In this document: positions 46,790 to 60,260 of the stretch, piece after piece
How positions within the stretch are numbered: position 1 is the stretch's first letter
How the letters are laid out: every line of letters starts with the position of its first letter
NCBI GenBank assembly: GCA_963965975.1
Contig: OZ014424.1
Location: 3,844,001-3,908,000 of the forward strand
Direction of reading: 5' to 3'
DNA: 64,000 nt
Origin: Xestospongia bergquistia
Taxonomy: Eukaryota > Porifera > Demospongiae > Haplosclerida > Petrosiidae
The notes under the pieces: model-generated
Told to the model about the DNA's origin: nothing
Databases searched by the model: none
Seen by the model: the letters and a program-made list of their open reading frames with translations, nothing else
Translations under genes and position numbers: made by a program

Positions 46790-48581
46790 ATTAATGATTA
46801 ATAACATACACTTAATAACTCTGCCAAGGTACCCATTAAATCCTGTATATGTCTATGATTATGAAATAATCATATGTAAGTGATCTCTCTCTTCTTCATA
46901 ATCTAAAGACAATACATGTATGAAAAAAGGAACAATAATATGAGAGAACAATAGCATACTGCTTTTTCAATAGTCCAATGCAACATCAGTGTTGAGGTAA
47001 TGTCCATGAGCTTTATTGACTGTATAAATGATATGCTAGTCATGTTGTGATCATTGTACCATTGTAGCAATAGATCGCACATTATTGAAACTAGAGAAGG
47101 TGATATACATAGTATATAACTCACACACACACAGTAGTAATGAAGTTTAAGTTACATAAACTAAACTAAATTATGCTACCTTTATTCTTGTATCTTTCAC
47201 ATCAGTGCAATTATAAAAATGAACACAGTAACTAACCTAAAGATTGGAACACCTACCTATTGACAAATGTAGTTGATGAGTTCATCACACTGCAATCTGT
47301 CAACCTGTGACTTTCAGTGACTAAATAACTTTGTTTTGATGGTTAGGAAGTGTATGTTGTATTAGTAAGTTAGTTATTAATATTTGATGTTTCCCATGTT
47401 TTTTGGACTAATTATTGTTATAAAAATATACTCCTTTTCTTAAACACATCATATATCTCACTCACACTCTATTAATTAATTTACAGCTACTACAACAAAT
47501 AATAAAGACTATACACTAGTCTATGTTATATATAAAATATTAGACTATACTCAAAATAATCTCATGTATATGTATGTCTTTACATGCTCCTCATATTGTC
47601 ATTCATGTGAGTAGTTACAAGTTGTATCTATTATCTACATGATTAATACATCTAATAATAATATCTGTATAACTGTGTATTGATTTCAGTACTATGTCTA
47701 TACATGTTAACATTATAACTGACAGGTTGTTGTCATATATAGCAGATGTTTACTGATGAATTAAATAGAACATAAACAATATTTCTAATTATAGTAACAT
47801 CTGTATAACTGTGTCCAAAATATATGTAGATGTGTCTAGTTTGTTTTAATTCCAGTCTGTCAGTTGGATTATTTCTAGAACTCTACTGTTAACACATTAT
47901 AGTTGACTGGTTGTTGTGATAGCAGATGTTTATTGATAACTTAAATAGAATATAACATTTCTAATCACAGTAACATCTGTATAAGTCCTAAATATATGTG
48001 TTTATATTCCAATATGTCAGTTTGACTATATCTCTACATGTTTACCTGATAAGTCAGTACATAGCTTTGGATCACTTAGTTAATTTATAGTTACTACAAC
48101 AAATATTATAGACTATACACTAGTTTATGTTACATATAAAATATTAGACTTTATTTGAAATAATCTTATGTATATATATGCCTTAACATGTTGTTTAGAT
48201 AAAATGACAAATAAACTGATAGTGTTGTCTTTAGCATTAATTAACATATTTTGTCATAAATATATTTACTAACAGCTTGTTTTTATATCAAAAAATTTTT
48301 TAAAGGCTCACTAGCTGCATGCAGACAGAAATTCAAATTAATTATCTATCAAAGATCAAGGAGCGAAGATTTGTGAGTGAATTTATTAATATAGCTATTG
48401 AGTTTCATATAAACAATCAATAATCATATTCTGACATGAAGAGTAACATATATTATATATACATTGGCTTTATTTTATAAGCACTAGATTCTTAGAAGGT
48501 AGTTGTATACACACATGTAGGTTTTAAGTCAATATTATTTAATAATACTCATTGTTCCTTATAGGATATTGTCATTAAACA
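46790..48581 (+). promoter_or_regulatory. Upstream block and 5'UTR intron of copy E
   Basis: Collinear with 34795-36999. Contains the tandem repeat (47600-48070), donor GTGAGT at 48373 and acceptor ATTGTTCCTTATAG ending at 48564 (192-nt 5'UTR intron), then the ATG at 48582. Confidence 0.6.
47600..48070. repeat. About 175-bp tandem repeat upstream of copy E
   Basis: Same units as at 8700-9180 and 35760-36230. Confidence 0.65.
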
Positions 48582-51500
48582 ATGGCATCACTTCATAGTA
48601 TGATATTGGTTATTCTCGTTATTATTCTTTTAAACTTTCCTAAACCAATTTCTACTCATATTGTCCAAATTAATACAAGTAATCAACTTTGGTTCTGGTT
48701 ATGCAGTGATAATATACCACTGCAAAACAACTTGACACTTCATTTGACACAAAGTAACTACATACTTCATAACATGAGCTTCTGTCTTATTGAAAATGTT
48801 AGTAATCTTACATTAAAAGGAGTGGGATCTGATGGGAAATCATCAATTAAATGTCAATTACAACATGGCTCAACTACTGGTTTTGGCTTTGTCAATATAT
48901 CCAGTGTTGTTTTAGAAAACTTAGAGTTTACTGGATGTGGAGCAACAATAACAAAGTCAGCTGTGACATTCTTTAATGACACACACCCACATTTAGGATA
49001 TAAACAGAAAGCATTACTGGTATTTAACCATTGTCACAATATAACAATACAACATGTTAACATCACCAATTATATTGGATATGCTATCTTTATGTTAAAT
49101 CCTCTTAACTCATCATTAATGAATCATGTTATAGTCACAATAGGAAATGGTGCTAATGACTGTACTAATTCTGGTATGTTTGATTGTGCTGGTAGTGGTA
49201 TATTTGTAGTGTTTAAAGACACTCAACAACCTCTCCTAATATGGCACCTGTTAATGTTATATTGTCACATTATAGTCTTCAATGGAACTTCAACATTATA
49301 CCAAATATACCTCCCTTGACTCTTATAGGACATGACATATGTAGTCTTCCTTTGGTTGGTGCTGGTGGTCTAACAGTACTGTTTAATCAGTCATTTCTGG
49401 CTAAATTTTCAAGTCAAAGTGGTTATTGTTCTAGTAATGGTGGAACAGTAACAGGAAATATATTAGTGATATTTTATAATGGTATGGTCAACTCTCAATT
49501 GTCACTGACAGATACTGGTATATTTGATGGATATCTTCTTCCTGCAACTAATCAAATTGGTGGTGCATGTCTTACTATTATCTCAACTTTGTGTCAAATA
49601 TGTCCTTTTAGCAGTACTAAAGAATTGCCAGTTTGGACACCTATTTCTTTACATGATGTCCATATGGTTCATTGTGGTGTTGAAGCTAGTACAGCAAATG
49701 AATTTACTCATGTCAAATATGGAGGAGGATTATATCTAAATATTTTTGAATTTTGTGGAGCTAGATCAATTGTCTTGCTACTTAAAAAAGTACTATACAG
49801 AAGAAACTATGCTTACAAATCTGGATCATCTCTTTATGCTTTTGTAACAAACTCTGTCTTAAGAGACAACAATATATCTATAATAATAGAAGATGCTAAC
49901 ATAACATTTAGTTATAAAGGTGCTGCTAGTTATACACTCTCTTCTACAGTTGCAGGCTTAACATTAATTAACTGGAACAATGTTACATTTAGAGGTAACA
50001 GTCCTTTTAATGAAAACAACGCTCCAACAATTGCAGCATATAACAGCAATATACACATGACAGGACAACTATTGTTTAGAAAGAATACTGGTATCATGGG
50101 AGCTGCCATACAACTATTTTCTTCATTCCTTATTCTTAATGAACCACTGATTGCTACATTCCTTAACAATAGTGCTTTATTATATGGTGGAGCTATATAT
50201 GGTGATAATGTAGTGATCCCTGGTCATCATAGATGTGTAATACAAATTAACACTAACAAAACAGACCTACACAATATAGACATTATATTGAAATTTAAAG
50301 GGAACATAGCAGGATTTGCAGGAAACAACATTTATGCTACTCCTCTCTACAACTGTTTGTTTCTTTATCCACAACATGATAAGTTTGAATTAGTCTACTT
50401 TGACTGGAAATCAATTGCACATTTTGATACACCAAACTCTCTTAACAATGGACTGAAACCAATGTCTTCTCAACCAGTCAAAATATGCTCGTCATCTTAA
50501 CAACAACACAAATAAAGTGGTCAAAAACTGTTCACAATTGTATGCTATTCCTAATATTATTAACACTTATGCTGGTAAGATACTAACTATATCATTGTGT
50601 GCTGTTGATGATTATGATACCATTGTTTACTCTCCTGCTGTTCTTTCTATCACAAATTATCACAATAAACAAGATAATTTGTCAGAAAATGTATTGTATT
50701 TAAAACAAGGACAAACACTTGTACCTTTATCAGGAAGTAACTGTACACAAATCCATTACAATGTCCTTACTAAACTAGATGAACTCAAACATGGAAGGCT
50801 TAACATTGGTAGTCCACCATCTTGGTCAGCTGAACTTTATGTACATCCTTGTCCAATGCGATTTATATTAAAAGAAGATGAGTGTGTATGTGATAGTTTC
50901 ATTGTTGACATGTTACCCTCTACAAAATGTAATATTACTACAACAACTATTACAATATATTCTGGTCAATGGTTGGGTCATATATCTTCTGACAATAAAA
51001 GTAAGTTGGGATTTGCCTCTGTTTGTCCTCCTGGTAACTGTAAAATTGACACTCTACTATTTAATGTGACAGATCATTTCTCTCTTTGTGAGTCCAATAA
51101 GATGGGCATTCTCTGTTCACAATGTCAACATAATATGAGTGTTGTATTTGGTAGTACAGAATGTAGACCATGCTCTGATCTGTGGTTAATTACAATAGTA
51201 GGATATGCTTTATTTGGTCTGCTACTGGTAGCAATAATGCTTGCATTACCTCTGACTATATCAGAAGGACCATTAGCTGGTATCATAATAGCTATGAATA
51301 TCACTTCTGTTTCAACTATTGACTATTTGGATAGTAACAATTGGTTTGTGTACACTGCTAGAGTCTTTCCCTTATGAACCTTAATCTAGGTTTTCCAATG
51401 TGTTTGTACAATGGAATGACATCAACTGTTAAAACTGCTTTACAATATATTTATCCAGTGTACTTGTGGGTTTTGATAATTGGAGTCATCATATTCAGTC

Positions 51501-52296
51501 ATTATTCAACTAGAATCTCAAACAGAACAGCAAGTTATTCTGTTCAAGTCCTGGCTAGTCTCATCCACCTCTCCTTCTCCAAACTTCTCATCACTTGTAT
51601 AGACATCATAGCTTATGTTCCTGTTCATACAACACAAGAAGGAACAGTGGTAGTGTGGTATGGTGATGGTAATGTAGAATATCTCTCCAGTCCTCAACAT
51701 ATTGTTCTGTTTACTGTAGCTGTGATAAGTTTGATGTTGTATATAGTACCTTATATATTGTTTGTTAGTTTGGGTAGATATTGTTTGAGATGGAGATGTG
51801 TAAATAAATACTTGCGTCCATTTCTAGAGGCTTTTCAAGGTCCTTACAAACAAGGACAAGGTTACTGGTATGGAGTGAGGATGATAGCTGTTGTATATGT
51901 CTATTTGATGTGGGCAGTTATTAGAGGATATAATTTTAACCTAATGTTGTTCATGCAAGTAACACCAGTTATAATATTTTGCATCATTCAGACATCTCTT
52001 AAACCATTTCGTAGTTCCTGTTTAAACTATATAGACACATTTTGTCTGGTATTGTCTATATGTCAAATTCAGTCAGCTCTTGTGTTTGGTGGTAGATATT
52101 ACTGGTTATCTTTTGTGATTGCTTCATTTAACTACATAATTTTACTTTATTAATGGGTGTGATTGGATGTCAATGTTGGCAGAAATTGAACAGCAAGTTA
52201 AGAAGAGAAAGAAGCCATAGTCATGGTCATGTAATTATCCCATCAGATGAAGAGAATGATGAGATGAGACAAGCTCTTTTATTACTTACTGATTAA
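48582..52296 (+). pseudogene. Receptor copy E, four frameshifts
   Basis: Full-length homologue of copies B and D with start, signal peptide, ectodomain, membrane region and tail, but broken by a 1-bp loss near 49229 (CAACAACC for CAACAAACC), a 2-bp loss after 50490, a 4-bp loss near 51369 (GTCTTTCCC for GTCTTTGTTTCCC) and a 1-bp loss near 52145. Segments between them are open and well conserved, so the damage is recent or an assembly error. An in-frame four-codon loss near 50808 is tolerated. Variable segments are of the A type (DANITFSYKGAA). Confidence 0.8.
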
Positions 52297-52765
52297 GTTT
52301 AGTAATATCCTCAGTTATATGTATTAGAAAGTTTGTATGTAATTTTATAGTTTAGATATAATGATTGTTTGGAAATTTTATAAACAAATTCATGAATGAT
52401 GATTGTTTCAAGTTAATCAATGTACACTAGCTTACCGCTTTATCCAGTTACATAACCCCTACAACACAATTAAAGAATTGTAATTAATTATGGTAGTATG
52501 TTAATTGACTTATCATAGGAAAGCTCAGTATGCAGATCAGTAGTTCTTAAACTAGGTGACTATTTTGGCTGTATACCTTCTTAGAAACTAATGATCATTA
52601 TGCATGGTTATTCTCCTTTACTTATTATCAAAGTATAATGATCCCTGCTGTATTAGCAGAAGACTTTGCTAGCTTGAGAATAGATTATCCAAAGTCTTTG
52701 CAGAAGAAATACTTCTATGTAGATTATTTTAGTCTGACATGACCAATTCATACAGTCAACGCAAA
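52297..52765 (+). pseudogene. Truncated methyltransferase relic after copy E
   Basis: Shares the internal deletion of relic A (GCTCAGTATGCAGATCAGTAG joined to TTCTTAAACTAGG) and stops at about 52765 after SYTVNAKE-like sequence. Confidence 0.55.
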
Positions 52766-55540
52766 GGAATTCCTAAATATTACTTCAAATATAAGTAAAA
52801 GTGTCAATGCCATTAGACAAATCAAATCCTTGAGGTAATATAGCGAGCATAATCATGACAAAATAAATTCTAGAATCCTCAAAACTGATATAAACCTGGT
52901 AAATCCAAAATGCATGCCTGAAAAAGAATAACAAACATACTTACCAGACTAAAAAACAAGATCAGGTTTATGAAAACCTAGGAATTAGAACTAATGCTAA
53001 ATGAATACTAGATATCATAAAAAAATCCTAGAGACTAGTCAAGTAAAAAAGTAAGTAATGGATAGCAGTAAAATTCCAGAGATTTGTAAATATTGTTAGA
53101 CATCAATTAATAATGTACCAGTGTCATCACATCGAATACAGAATAGTAACACAAGAGAGATCAATAGACAATGGAAGTCCATGAGGTGGATATGGCAGAT
53201 ATAAATGTAATAATAAAATGACACAATGGTTTATATAACAGGATTATACAACAGACACAATGGGTTAATATGTCAAGATGATGCAACAGACACAAGGGGT
53301 TTATATATCAGGATTATACAAACACAAAGAAGTCTAATTTATACAACATTTTATCAGTAGTATATTATCAGTACTGTAATTGTACAAATAATAGATATAG
53401 CTTGTAGGAACACATAATGAACAAATGAGAACGCACAATGAACAAAACAAGAAACAGATTTAGACTGTGTGTATTGTATAGTGTATAGTACATGAGCTCT
53501 GTGGGTTATATATAGCAAGACCATACACATTTGTTTTGTAGAGTGGAAAACGGGCTCTACTGTACAACATTATAGGACTCAATGAAGGATTTCATAAAAT
53601 AATAGATGATAAAATAGGAAGAAAATAATGATAAGTATTGGTTAACATTGGTTAACATTGCAGGGATTAAGAGTTGGACATAAAGAAGAATTAAAAAATA
53701 CAAGAGTCATGATAGTCACATGAAATGATAGAAAGAACACGGGAACTATTATTAACCAAAAGTCTACCAAAGAATCATTGTCATATCAGTCACAATAATG
53801 GCAAAACACTCGAGACATTGTAACACTAGATAGAAAAGAGGGTCTATTACTAAACAATTAATACATTTAAGAGATAGTTAAATAAGATAGGACACAGGAG
53901 GTATTACTAAACATAACTCTAATAAATACTAGTGTTACAACAGTCACTAGAGGATAGTAACAAATTTAAGAGTTAGTTAAATAAGAGGATACAGAATGTA
54001 TTATTAAACGAAAACTGTAATAACTAAATTTACCATAAGAAACAAGAACCCAATATAACAGATAAGTATCTCTAAAAATAGCTTCCAGTAGATGTACCGT
54101 AAGCAGGAGATATACAACAGCATATTTAATTATAGTACAGGAGGTCACAGACTACAGAATTCATAATATGAAATGCAGACAACAAAATTTATAGATCATA
54201 ATATACACCAATACATTAGAGGTTTCAATAATAACTTTAATAGTGATAAGTGATGATCATTTTTTTATGTGGTTGGGTCACAACATGTTTGATGAGGTAT
54301 ATGTCACAAGATTTGGTTGCATTGAAGTCATAATACGTTTATGTAGATAGAGATCACAGGATTTGGCTATATTTAAAGTCACAATAGATTTGCTCAAATA
54401 TAAGTAACAGAATACGGTTGTATTAGGGTCATAACAAGGTACATTTCATAATACTAGGTTGTGTATTAGGATCATAAGAAGATTTGTGTGGATATATGTC
54501 ACCAAAATTATATTATGACCAGGTTATTGTATTATTAACAAGAGTATGCATGTTATAATGTAGGTCTTCATTTAAACTTGTAAATCAGTCAAAAGAGTAG
54601 TTGTATGTACACATGACTGACTCACTGAAAGTTTTACATACTATAGATATTATGGAATTTCATAGGTAATTATTAGTTATATTTACATGACATGTTATTG
54701 GACTCACAAGAGATTTGTACACGTAGGACTCACAACGATTGGTATATATACATGTAATACAAATCATGCATGTTTATTACAGGAGTGTCTGAATGATAGC
54801 TTATATATGACTTATATAAATATTGGTTACAACTGGTTAAAATAGGCTCAATAGAGACATTATCATGTTTTAACAACAAATAAATAGGAGTATGGTCACT
54901 AAAACAGACTTAAGGACTAGTGCACAATAGGACATGGACAAGTGATTACATATATAGTCTTGAATGTAAACATGACACAGTGTACATGTAGGTTATAAAG
55001 TGACTAGATATTATAGGGAAAGCATATGGACTAGACACATACAAGACTTGGATAATTTTTTTGACTATACTTTTAGTTATTATTGAAATGGTTCTGCTTT
55101 AATTTGTAGTTCAATTGTTTGATATCTGAAATAAAATAAGTATTCACCACAGAGCAACGATTACAAGGTCAAGTATGCTACATGTTATGACACCAAGGTT
55201 ATCCAGTATATACATATGTTATAATACTAAGATATAATAACATTACAGAAAGTTGAGTATGTTTTAAACATTAGACTTTTGGACCCACAGACCTTATAAC
55301 ATTAAATAGAATGTATTCTTACAAACATATTTAAACTCCAGACTTTTCCTATTCACAGACATTTGACTAACAAGTTTTATAAACTCAGTACAAGCCTGCA
55401 ATGCACAGTGAGAGAAGACAAGATTAAGTGTACAAGAGTCTTAGATATTCTTCATTATCAAGGAGTTAGTCTATAAACCTGACTATCTATATATTGTACT
55501 TCATTAATACCTGTGAACAAGAAACATATCAATCTTGTAA
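52766..55540. other. Spacer rich in degenerate repeats
   Basis: No gene recognised. 53190-53330: about 45-bp units (CAACAGACACAA...GGGTTAATAT). 53820-54010: TTTAAGAGATAGTTAAATAAG units. 54230-54520: about 60-bp units (GGTTGTATTAGGGTCATAAC). 54500-55270: copy of the 19730-20300 repeat. Confidence 0.55.
53340..53660. repeat. Dispersed repeat shared with 59990-60260
   Basis: Common words in order: GTAATTGTACAAATA, TAGATATAGCTTGTAG, CACACAATGAACAAAACAAG (or GCACAATG), TAGTACATGAGCTCTGTGGG and GGTTAACATTGCAGG. Confidence 0.75.
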
Positions 55541-55639
55541 GGTAGTACCAGTGACCTTTAATCCTTCTTCACTTCTTGCAGCTGTAATGTCAGTAATTTA
55601 ATATTTTGGTGGCAAACTGAGTGAATAGTAGTACATTGA

Positions 55640-55735
55640 CGTAGTGTACTGACTCAGTATACTACAACTCTGACCTGTAGTATACTGAGTCAGTATATTA
55701 CAACTCACGTGAACGTGTAAAATTTCCCGCCATAA
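55640..55735. promoter_or_regulatory. Promoter-like cluster with 20-bp palindrome
   Basis: Perfect inverted repeat TACTGACTCAGTATACTACA (55647-55666) / 55676-55695, each arm carrying a TGACTCA/TGAGTCA bZIP (AP-1) site. CACGTG follows at 55706 and TTTCCCGC (E2F-like) at 55723. It lies before the possible gene at 56559. Binding is inferred from consensus only. Confidence 0.4.
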
Positions 55736-55739
55736 TGTT

Positions 55740-56558
55740 CAAATATTGACATTTCTGTTGCAAGAATCAAAGAAGGTTTGAAGATCTCTCATTGCATCTT
55801 ATAAGATTGATATGAGTCTAGTTCACAGGTGTTAATGGAGTAGAACATATAGTCAGGTTTATGTGTTAACTTCTGGATGATGAAGAATATGTAAGACTGT
55901 GTTATAATTATTGGTGTGCTTTCTCTCAGTGTGTCACAGATCTATACTGAGTTTATACAATTGGTTATTCAAAACCTCACTCCTTGTAAGTCAGTATGAA
56001 CAGACTTGGATTTATATACTAGCACTGGTCAGTGGAATATTTGTAAGAGACTAGTCCATAAAATGTTGTACAATGTTCTATCAATATTACAGGTTGTAAT
56101 CTTCTGTAGACTACTGATAATAGGTTAGTCAACTTTAGTCTTACTCCTTGATTTAATTGTGTCTGTTTATCACACTATTCATGAAGACTTCATTCTATTC
56201 AATGACATCTCACATACTATATCTACAGGTATTGAACACTACACATATATGGATTGTGTATTAACTTATACATTATATCTTTATGTATCACTGTCAACAT
56301 AAGCAGATAATTAGGAAGTAAACATTTTCTCACATAGCATTGATGCGTTCTCTTTATTTATAGAACTACTCTTATCTCCTGGATAACAATGAAAAGTTAA
56401 ATAAATATTCTTGTTTTATATTCAGGTTTATACAACATAGCAAATAATATCCATTATTTACCTAGCTTTTGTACAACATCATATGGTAACATAATCTATT
56501 ACATAACAATAGACTGAATTATAATCACTGATACTGTGATTTCTTGTCCTTCATACAG
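55740..56558. other. Possible 5' non-coding exons
   Basis: Several acceptor-donor pairs, for example TGCTTTCTCTCAG to CTCCTT|GTAAGT (about 55930-55986) and AATATTACAG to ATAATAG|GTTAGT (about 56093-56124). No long ORF. Could be 5'UTR exons of the next entry. Confidence 0.3.
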
Positions 56559-56949
56559 TTGGGATATTAGTATAATGGTACATATATTTAATATTATATT
56601 GTATAACTTAGCAGTATTACCTTATCTTGTATGTCACATATACACACACTCACATAAAATTAATGCAGATGAAGGACCTTATAATTGGTAAGTATAACAA
56701 TTAAAAATATTAATTGGTACTTTGTTATCAAAGTCTAATACTATCAAAAGTAATACTACCAAATATAATACTGGCAAATATAATATTGTCAATATAATAT
56801 CGTAATATCAGTGTATAATACATTATTACTACTTATTTCTGGTTTATTTCTGTAGCATCATTGGATGTCAGGATCAAGGCTCAAGACATTACTCTATCTC
56901 AAAGTGTCCAGGGTGTAAGTTAACAGCATACAGTGCATTTGACATGTAA
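56559..56949 (+). CDS. Candidate small multi-exon gene
   Basis: Acceptor CTTGTCCTTCATACAG ends at 56558. ATG at 56575 opens MVHIFNIILYNLAVLPYLVC, which is signal-like. Exon end 56687 is followed by GTAAGT. The acceptor TTTATTTCTGTAG at 56855 joins in phase to IIGCQDQGSRHYSISKCPGC; the frame then closes at 56947, or exon 2 ends at 56914 before another GTAAGT. A 14-nt microexon (57074-57087, CTCTAG|...|GTAAGT) may follow. The closely spaced Cys/His residues hint at a zinc-binding or disulfide module. Family not recognised; three consecutive GTAAGT donors are the main support. Confidence 0.35.
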
Positions 56950-57087
56950 TGTAAAAAGTTGTGTATCTGTATGTATACTTCCTTATATATCATACACAAT
57001 TATATAATATCTAATAGTAGGTAAAAGTGTGTATTAAGAATTATTTAAAGTGTTAAACAAATATATCCTCTAGACCAAAGGACAATG

Positions 57088-57500
57088 GTAAGTGTATTGT
57101 CTAGCAAAAGAGCTAGATAAATCTAATTAATAGTCTTGTGGTCAGTCCAAACATACCAAGAAATGTTAGGTGGGAAATGACACTACCTAGGGCATTAATT
57201 AAAACATGACGTGTATCTAAATAAACCACACCCAAAATTGTTAGTACTATTAAAGTTTAATGAGTGGGTTTGGTGATTGTAGTTAGATACAGATTTAAGG
57301 TTGTAGTTTTATTAATAGGACATGATTATAGTATACCTGACTCACTGCCACTATCTCCTTACATTATTTCCTGAGGATATAATATAGTTATCATCTAGCT
57401 TGATCTAGTGCTTTTAGTTGTATTTACCTTATTTAATTTTCTTTTTTGTATTTTGGAATTCGGGTTATTGCATTTATATTTTAGGAGTTTTGGGCTTTGG
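57088..57500. other. Spacer before copy F
   Basis: No homology to the receptor. A pyrimidine-rich run ends in TTTATATTTTAG at about 57482, a possible acceptor leading into copy F. Confidence 0.4.
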
Positions 57501-59105
57501 GCAGAAAATGTATTGTATTTAAAACAAGGACAAACACTTGTACCTTTGTCAGGAAGTAACTGTACTCAAATCCATTACATTGTAGATGAACTCAAACAAG
57601 GAAGACTTAACATTGCAACACCAGGTAGTCCACCATCTTGGTCAGCTGAACTTTATGTACATCCTTGTCCAATGGGATTTATGTTAAAAGAAGATGAGTG
57701 TGTATGTGATACTTTCATTGTTGACGTGTCACCCTCTACAAAATGTAATATTAGTACAACAACTATTACAATATACTCTGGTCAATGGTTGGGTCATATA
57801 TCTTCTGACAATAAAAGTAAATTGGCATTTGCCTCAGTTTGTCCTCCTGGTAACTGTAAAATTGGCACTCTGCTATTTAATGTGACAGATCCCTTCTTTA
57901 TTTGTGAGTCCAATAAGATGGGCATTCTCTGTTCACAATGTCAACATAATATGAGTGTTGTATTTGGTAGTACAGAATGTAGACAATGCTCTGATCTGTG
58001 GTTAATTACAATAGTGGGATATGGTTTATCTTGTCTGCTACTGGTAGCAATAATGCTTGCAATACCTCTGACTATATCAGAAGGACCATTAGCTGGTATC
58101 ATAATAGTTATGAATATCACTTCTGTTTCCACTATTGACTACTTGCATAATAACAATTGGTTTGTGTACACTGCTAGAGTCTTTGTTTCCCTCATGAACC
58201 TTAATCTAGGTTTTCCAATGTGTTTCTACAATGGAATGACACCAACTGTTAAAACTGCTATACAATTTGTTTATCCAGTGTACTTGTGGGTTTTGGTAAT
58301 TGGATTCATCATATTCAGTCATTACTCAACTAGAATCTCAAACAGAACAGCACATTATTCTGTTCAAGTCCTGGCTAGTCTCATCCACCTCTCCTTCTCA
58401 TAAGTTCTCATCACTTGTATAGACATCATAGCTTATGTTCTTGTTCATACAGTACAAGAAGGAACATTGGTAGTGTGGTATGGTGATGGTAATGTTGAAT
58501 ATCTCTCCAGTCCTCAACATATTGTTCTGTTTACTGTAGCTATGATAAGTTTGTTGTTGTATATAGTACCTTATATATTGTTTGTTACTTTGGGCAGATA
58601 TTGTATGAGATGGAGATGTGTAAATAAGTACTTGCATCCATTTCTAGAGGCTTTTCAAGGTCCTTACAAACAAGAACAAGTTTACTGGTATGGATTGAGG
58701 ATGATAGCTGTTGTATATGTCTATTTGATGTGGGCAGTTTTTAGAGGATATAATTTTAACATAATGTTGTTAATGCAACTAACACCAGTTACTATATTGT
58801 ATATCATTCAGGCATCTCTTAAACCATTTCATAGTTCCAGGCTAAATCTTGTTGATACATTTTGTCTGATATTGTCCCCGTGTCAACTTCAGTCAGCTCT
58901 TCTGTTTCGTGATGGATATTACTGGCTGTCTTTTGTGATTGCTTCATTTAACCACATAATTCTTATTTTATTAATGGGTGTGATTGGATGTCAATGTTGG
59001 TAGAAATTAAGAAGAGAAAGAAGCCATAGTTGTGGCCATGTGATTGTCCCATCAGTAGAAGAGGATGATGAGATTAGACAAGCTCTTTTATTACTTACTG
59101 ATTAA
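57501..59105 (+). pseudogene. Receptor copy F, 3' half with nonsense codons
   Basis: Homology starts at GCAGAAAATGTATTG, equivalent to residue about 705 of copy B, so signal peptide and most of the ectodomain are missing. The Cys-rich stalk and membrane region remain. AAA has become TAA at 58401, and CAG has become TAG at 59001 beside a 12-bp deletion. An in-frame 15-bp loss lies near 57583. An upstream ATG at 57414 (57408 would be a TTG start) adds unrelated hydrophobic residues in frame; this is probably chance unless splicing joins the exons near 56.6 kb. Confidence 0.75.
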
Positions 59106-59960
59106 GTTTAATTATATCCTCAGTTAGAAAGTTTGTAGTTCTGTAGCTTAGATATAAAAATGATTTATTTGGAATTTTTGTAAAACAAATTTATGAGTGA
59201 TGAGCATCTACAAGTTCATCACAACACACACTGATCTAATTCCTTATGCAGTTACACAAACCCTACAACACAAGCTCAATATGCAGACAAAGTCCTCTTC
59301 CTTGCAGCTGGTTCAACTAGTGAAGTTCAAGGAGATGCCTCCAGATGCAATTGATCTGTATGTTTTCTCTAATGATGACAAGAAGCGTTATGATACATGT
59401 ATCATGGCTAAAGCATGTCTGTCTTATGCTTGTAAGGATCTCCATGCTGTTGTCTTCTACAGTTATTCTGGATCTTCCAACTGATTAAGCTATCAAAGTA
59501 GTCCTTAAACCCGGTGACTATTTTGGCCTTTTACATTCATAGAAACTAATGATCATTATGGCTATTCTCCTTTACTTAGTATCAAAGCATACATGATCCC
59601 TGCTGTATCAGCAGAAGACTTTGCTAACTTGGGAATTGATACATCTCTCCAGGTCTATGCCTCTTGAAGCTACTGACTTACTCTACGTTATAAGCCACCA
59701 TTTTGGTACCCAATATCCTACATGCAAAGTGCTTGTAGAAGAAATACCTCTATGTAGATTCTTTTGAGTCTGACATGGCCAAGTCATACAAATCATTGGA
59801 ATATGTACATTTGACATTCCTCCTGTTGTTTTTAAGAAAGTCTATCCTTCTATCTCTTTCAATTGGCAATAGTTGGTAAAGAAGTTGATGTATAGAAATT
59901 AATGTATTAATGACAAACAAGATATAAATGGGTATAGTCTATGAGAGATCAGAGCATTTG
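59106..59960 (+). pseudogene. Methyltransferase relic block after copy F
   Basis: Fairly well preserved in pieces: PPDAIDLYVFSNDDKKRYDT (59334), CLSYACKDLHAVVFY, then IKAYMIPAVSAEDFANLGID (59583), PFWYP and an IP-rich segment to about 59860. Same order as the other relics. Confidence 0.6.
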
Positions 59961-59989
59961 ACTCATTTTTGACTACAATAATCCAATAC

Positions 59990-60260
59990 CACATTATGAG
60001 TATTGTAATTGTACAAATAGTAGATATAGCTTGTAGAAACACAAAATAAAAAAATGGGAACACACAATGAACAAAACAAGACAAAGAGATTTAGACTGTT
60101 TGTGTTGTATAGTGTGTAGTACATGAGCTCTGTGGGTTATATAAGCAAGACATACTGTATGATATTATAGGACCGAATGAATGATTATATAAAATAATAG
60201 AGGATACAATAGAAAAAAAATAATCCTATTCATTGGTTAACATTGCAGGAAATAAGAATT
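59990..60260. repeat. Dispersed repeat shared with 53340-53660
   Basis: Second copy of the repeat described at 53340, beginning GAGTATTGTAATTGTACAAA. Confidence 0.75.

Noticed and set aside
57408-58403. Copy F as a functional short receptor starting at 57408 or 57414
   Set aside because: The upstream residues are unrelated, no promoter block is present, and nonsense codons lie at 58401 and 59001.
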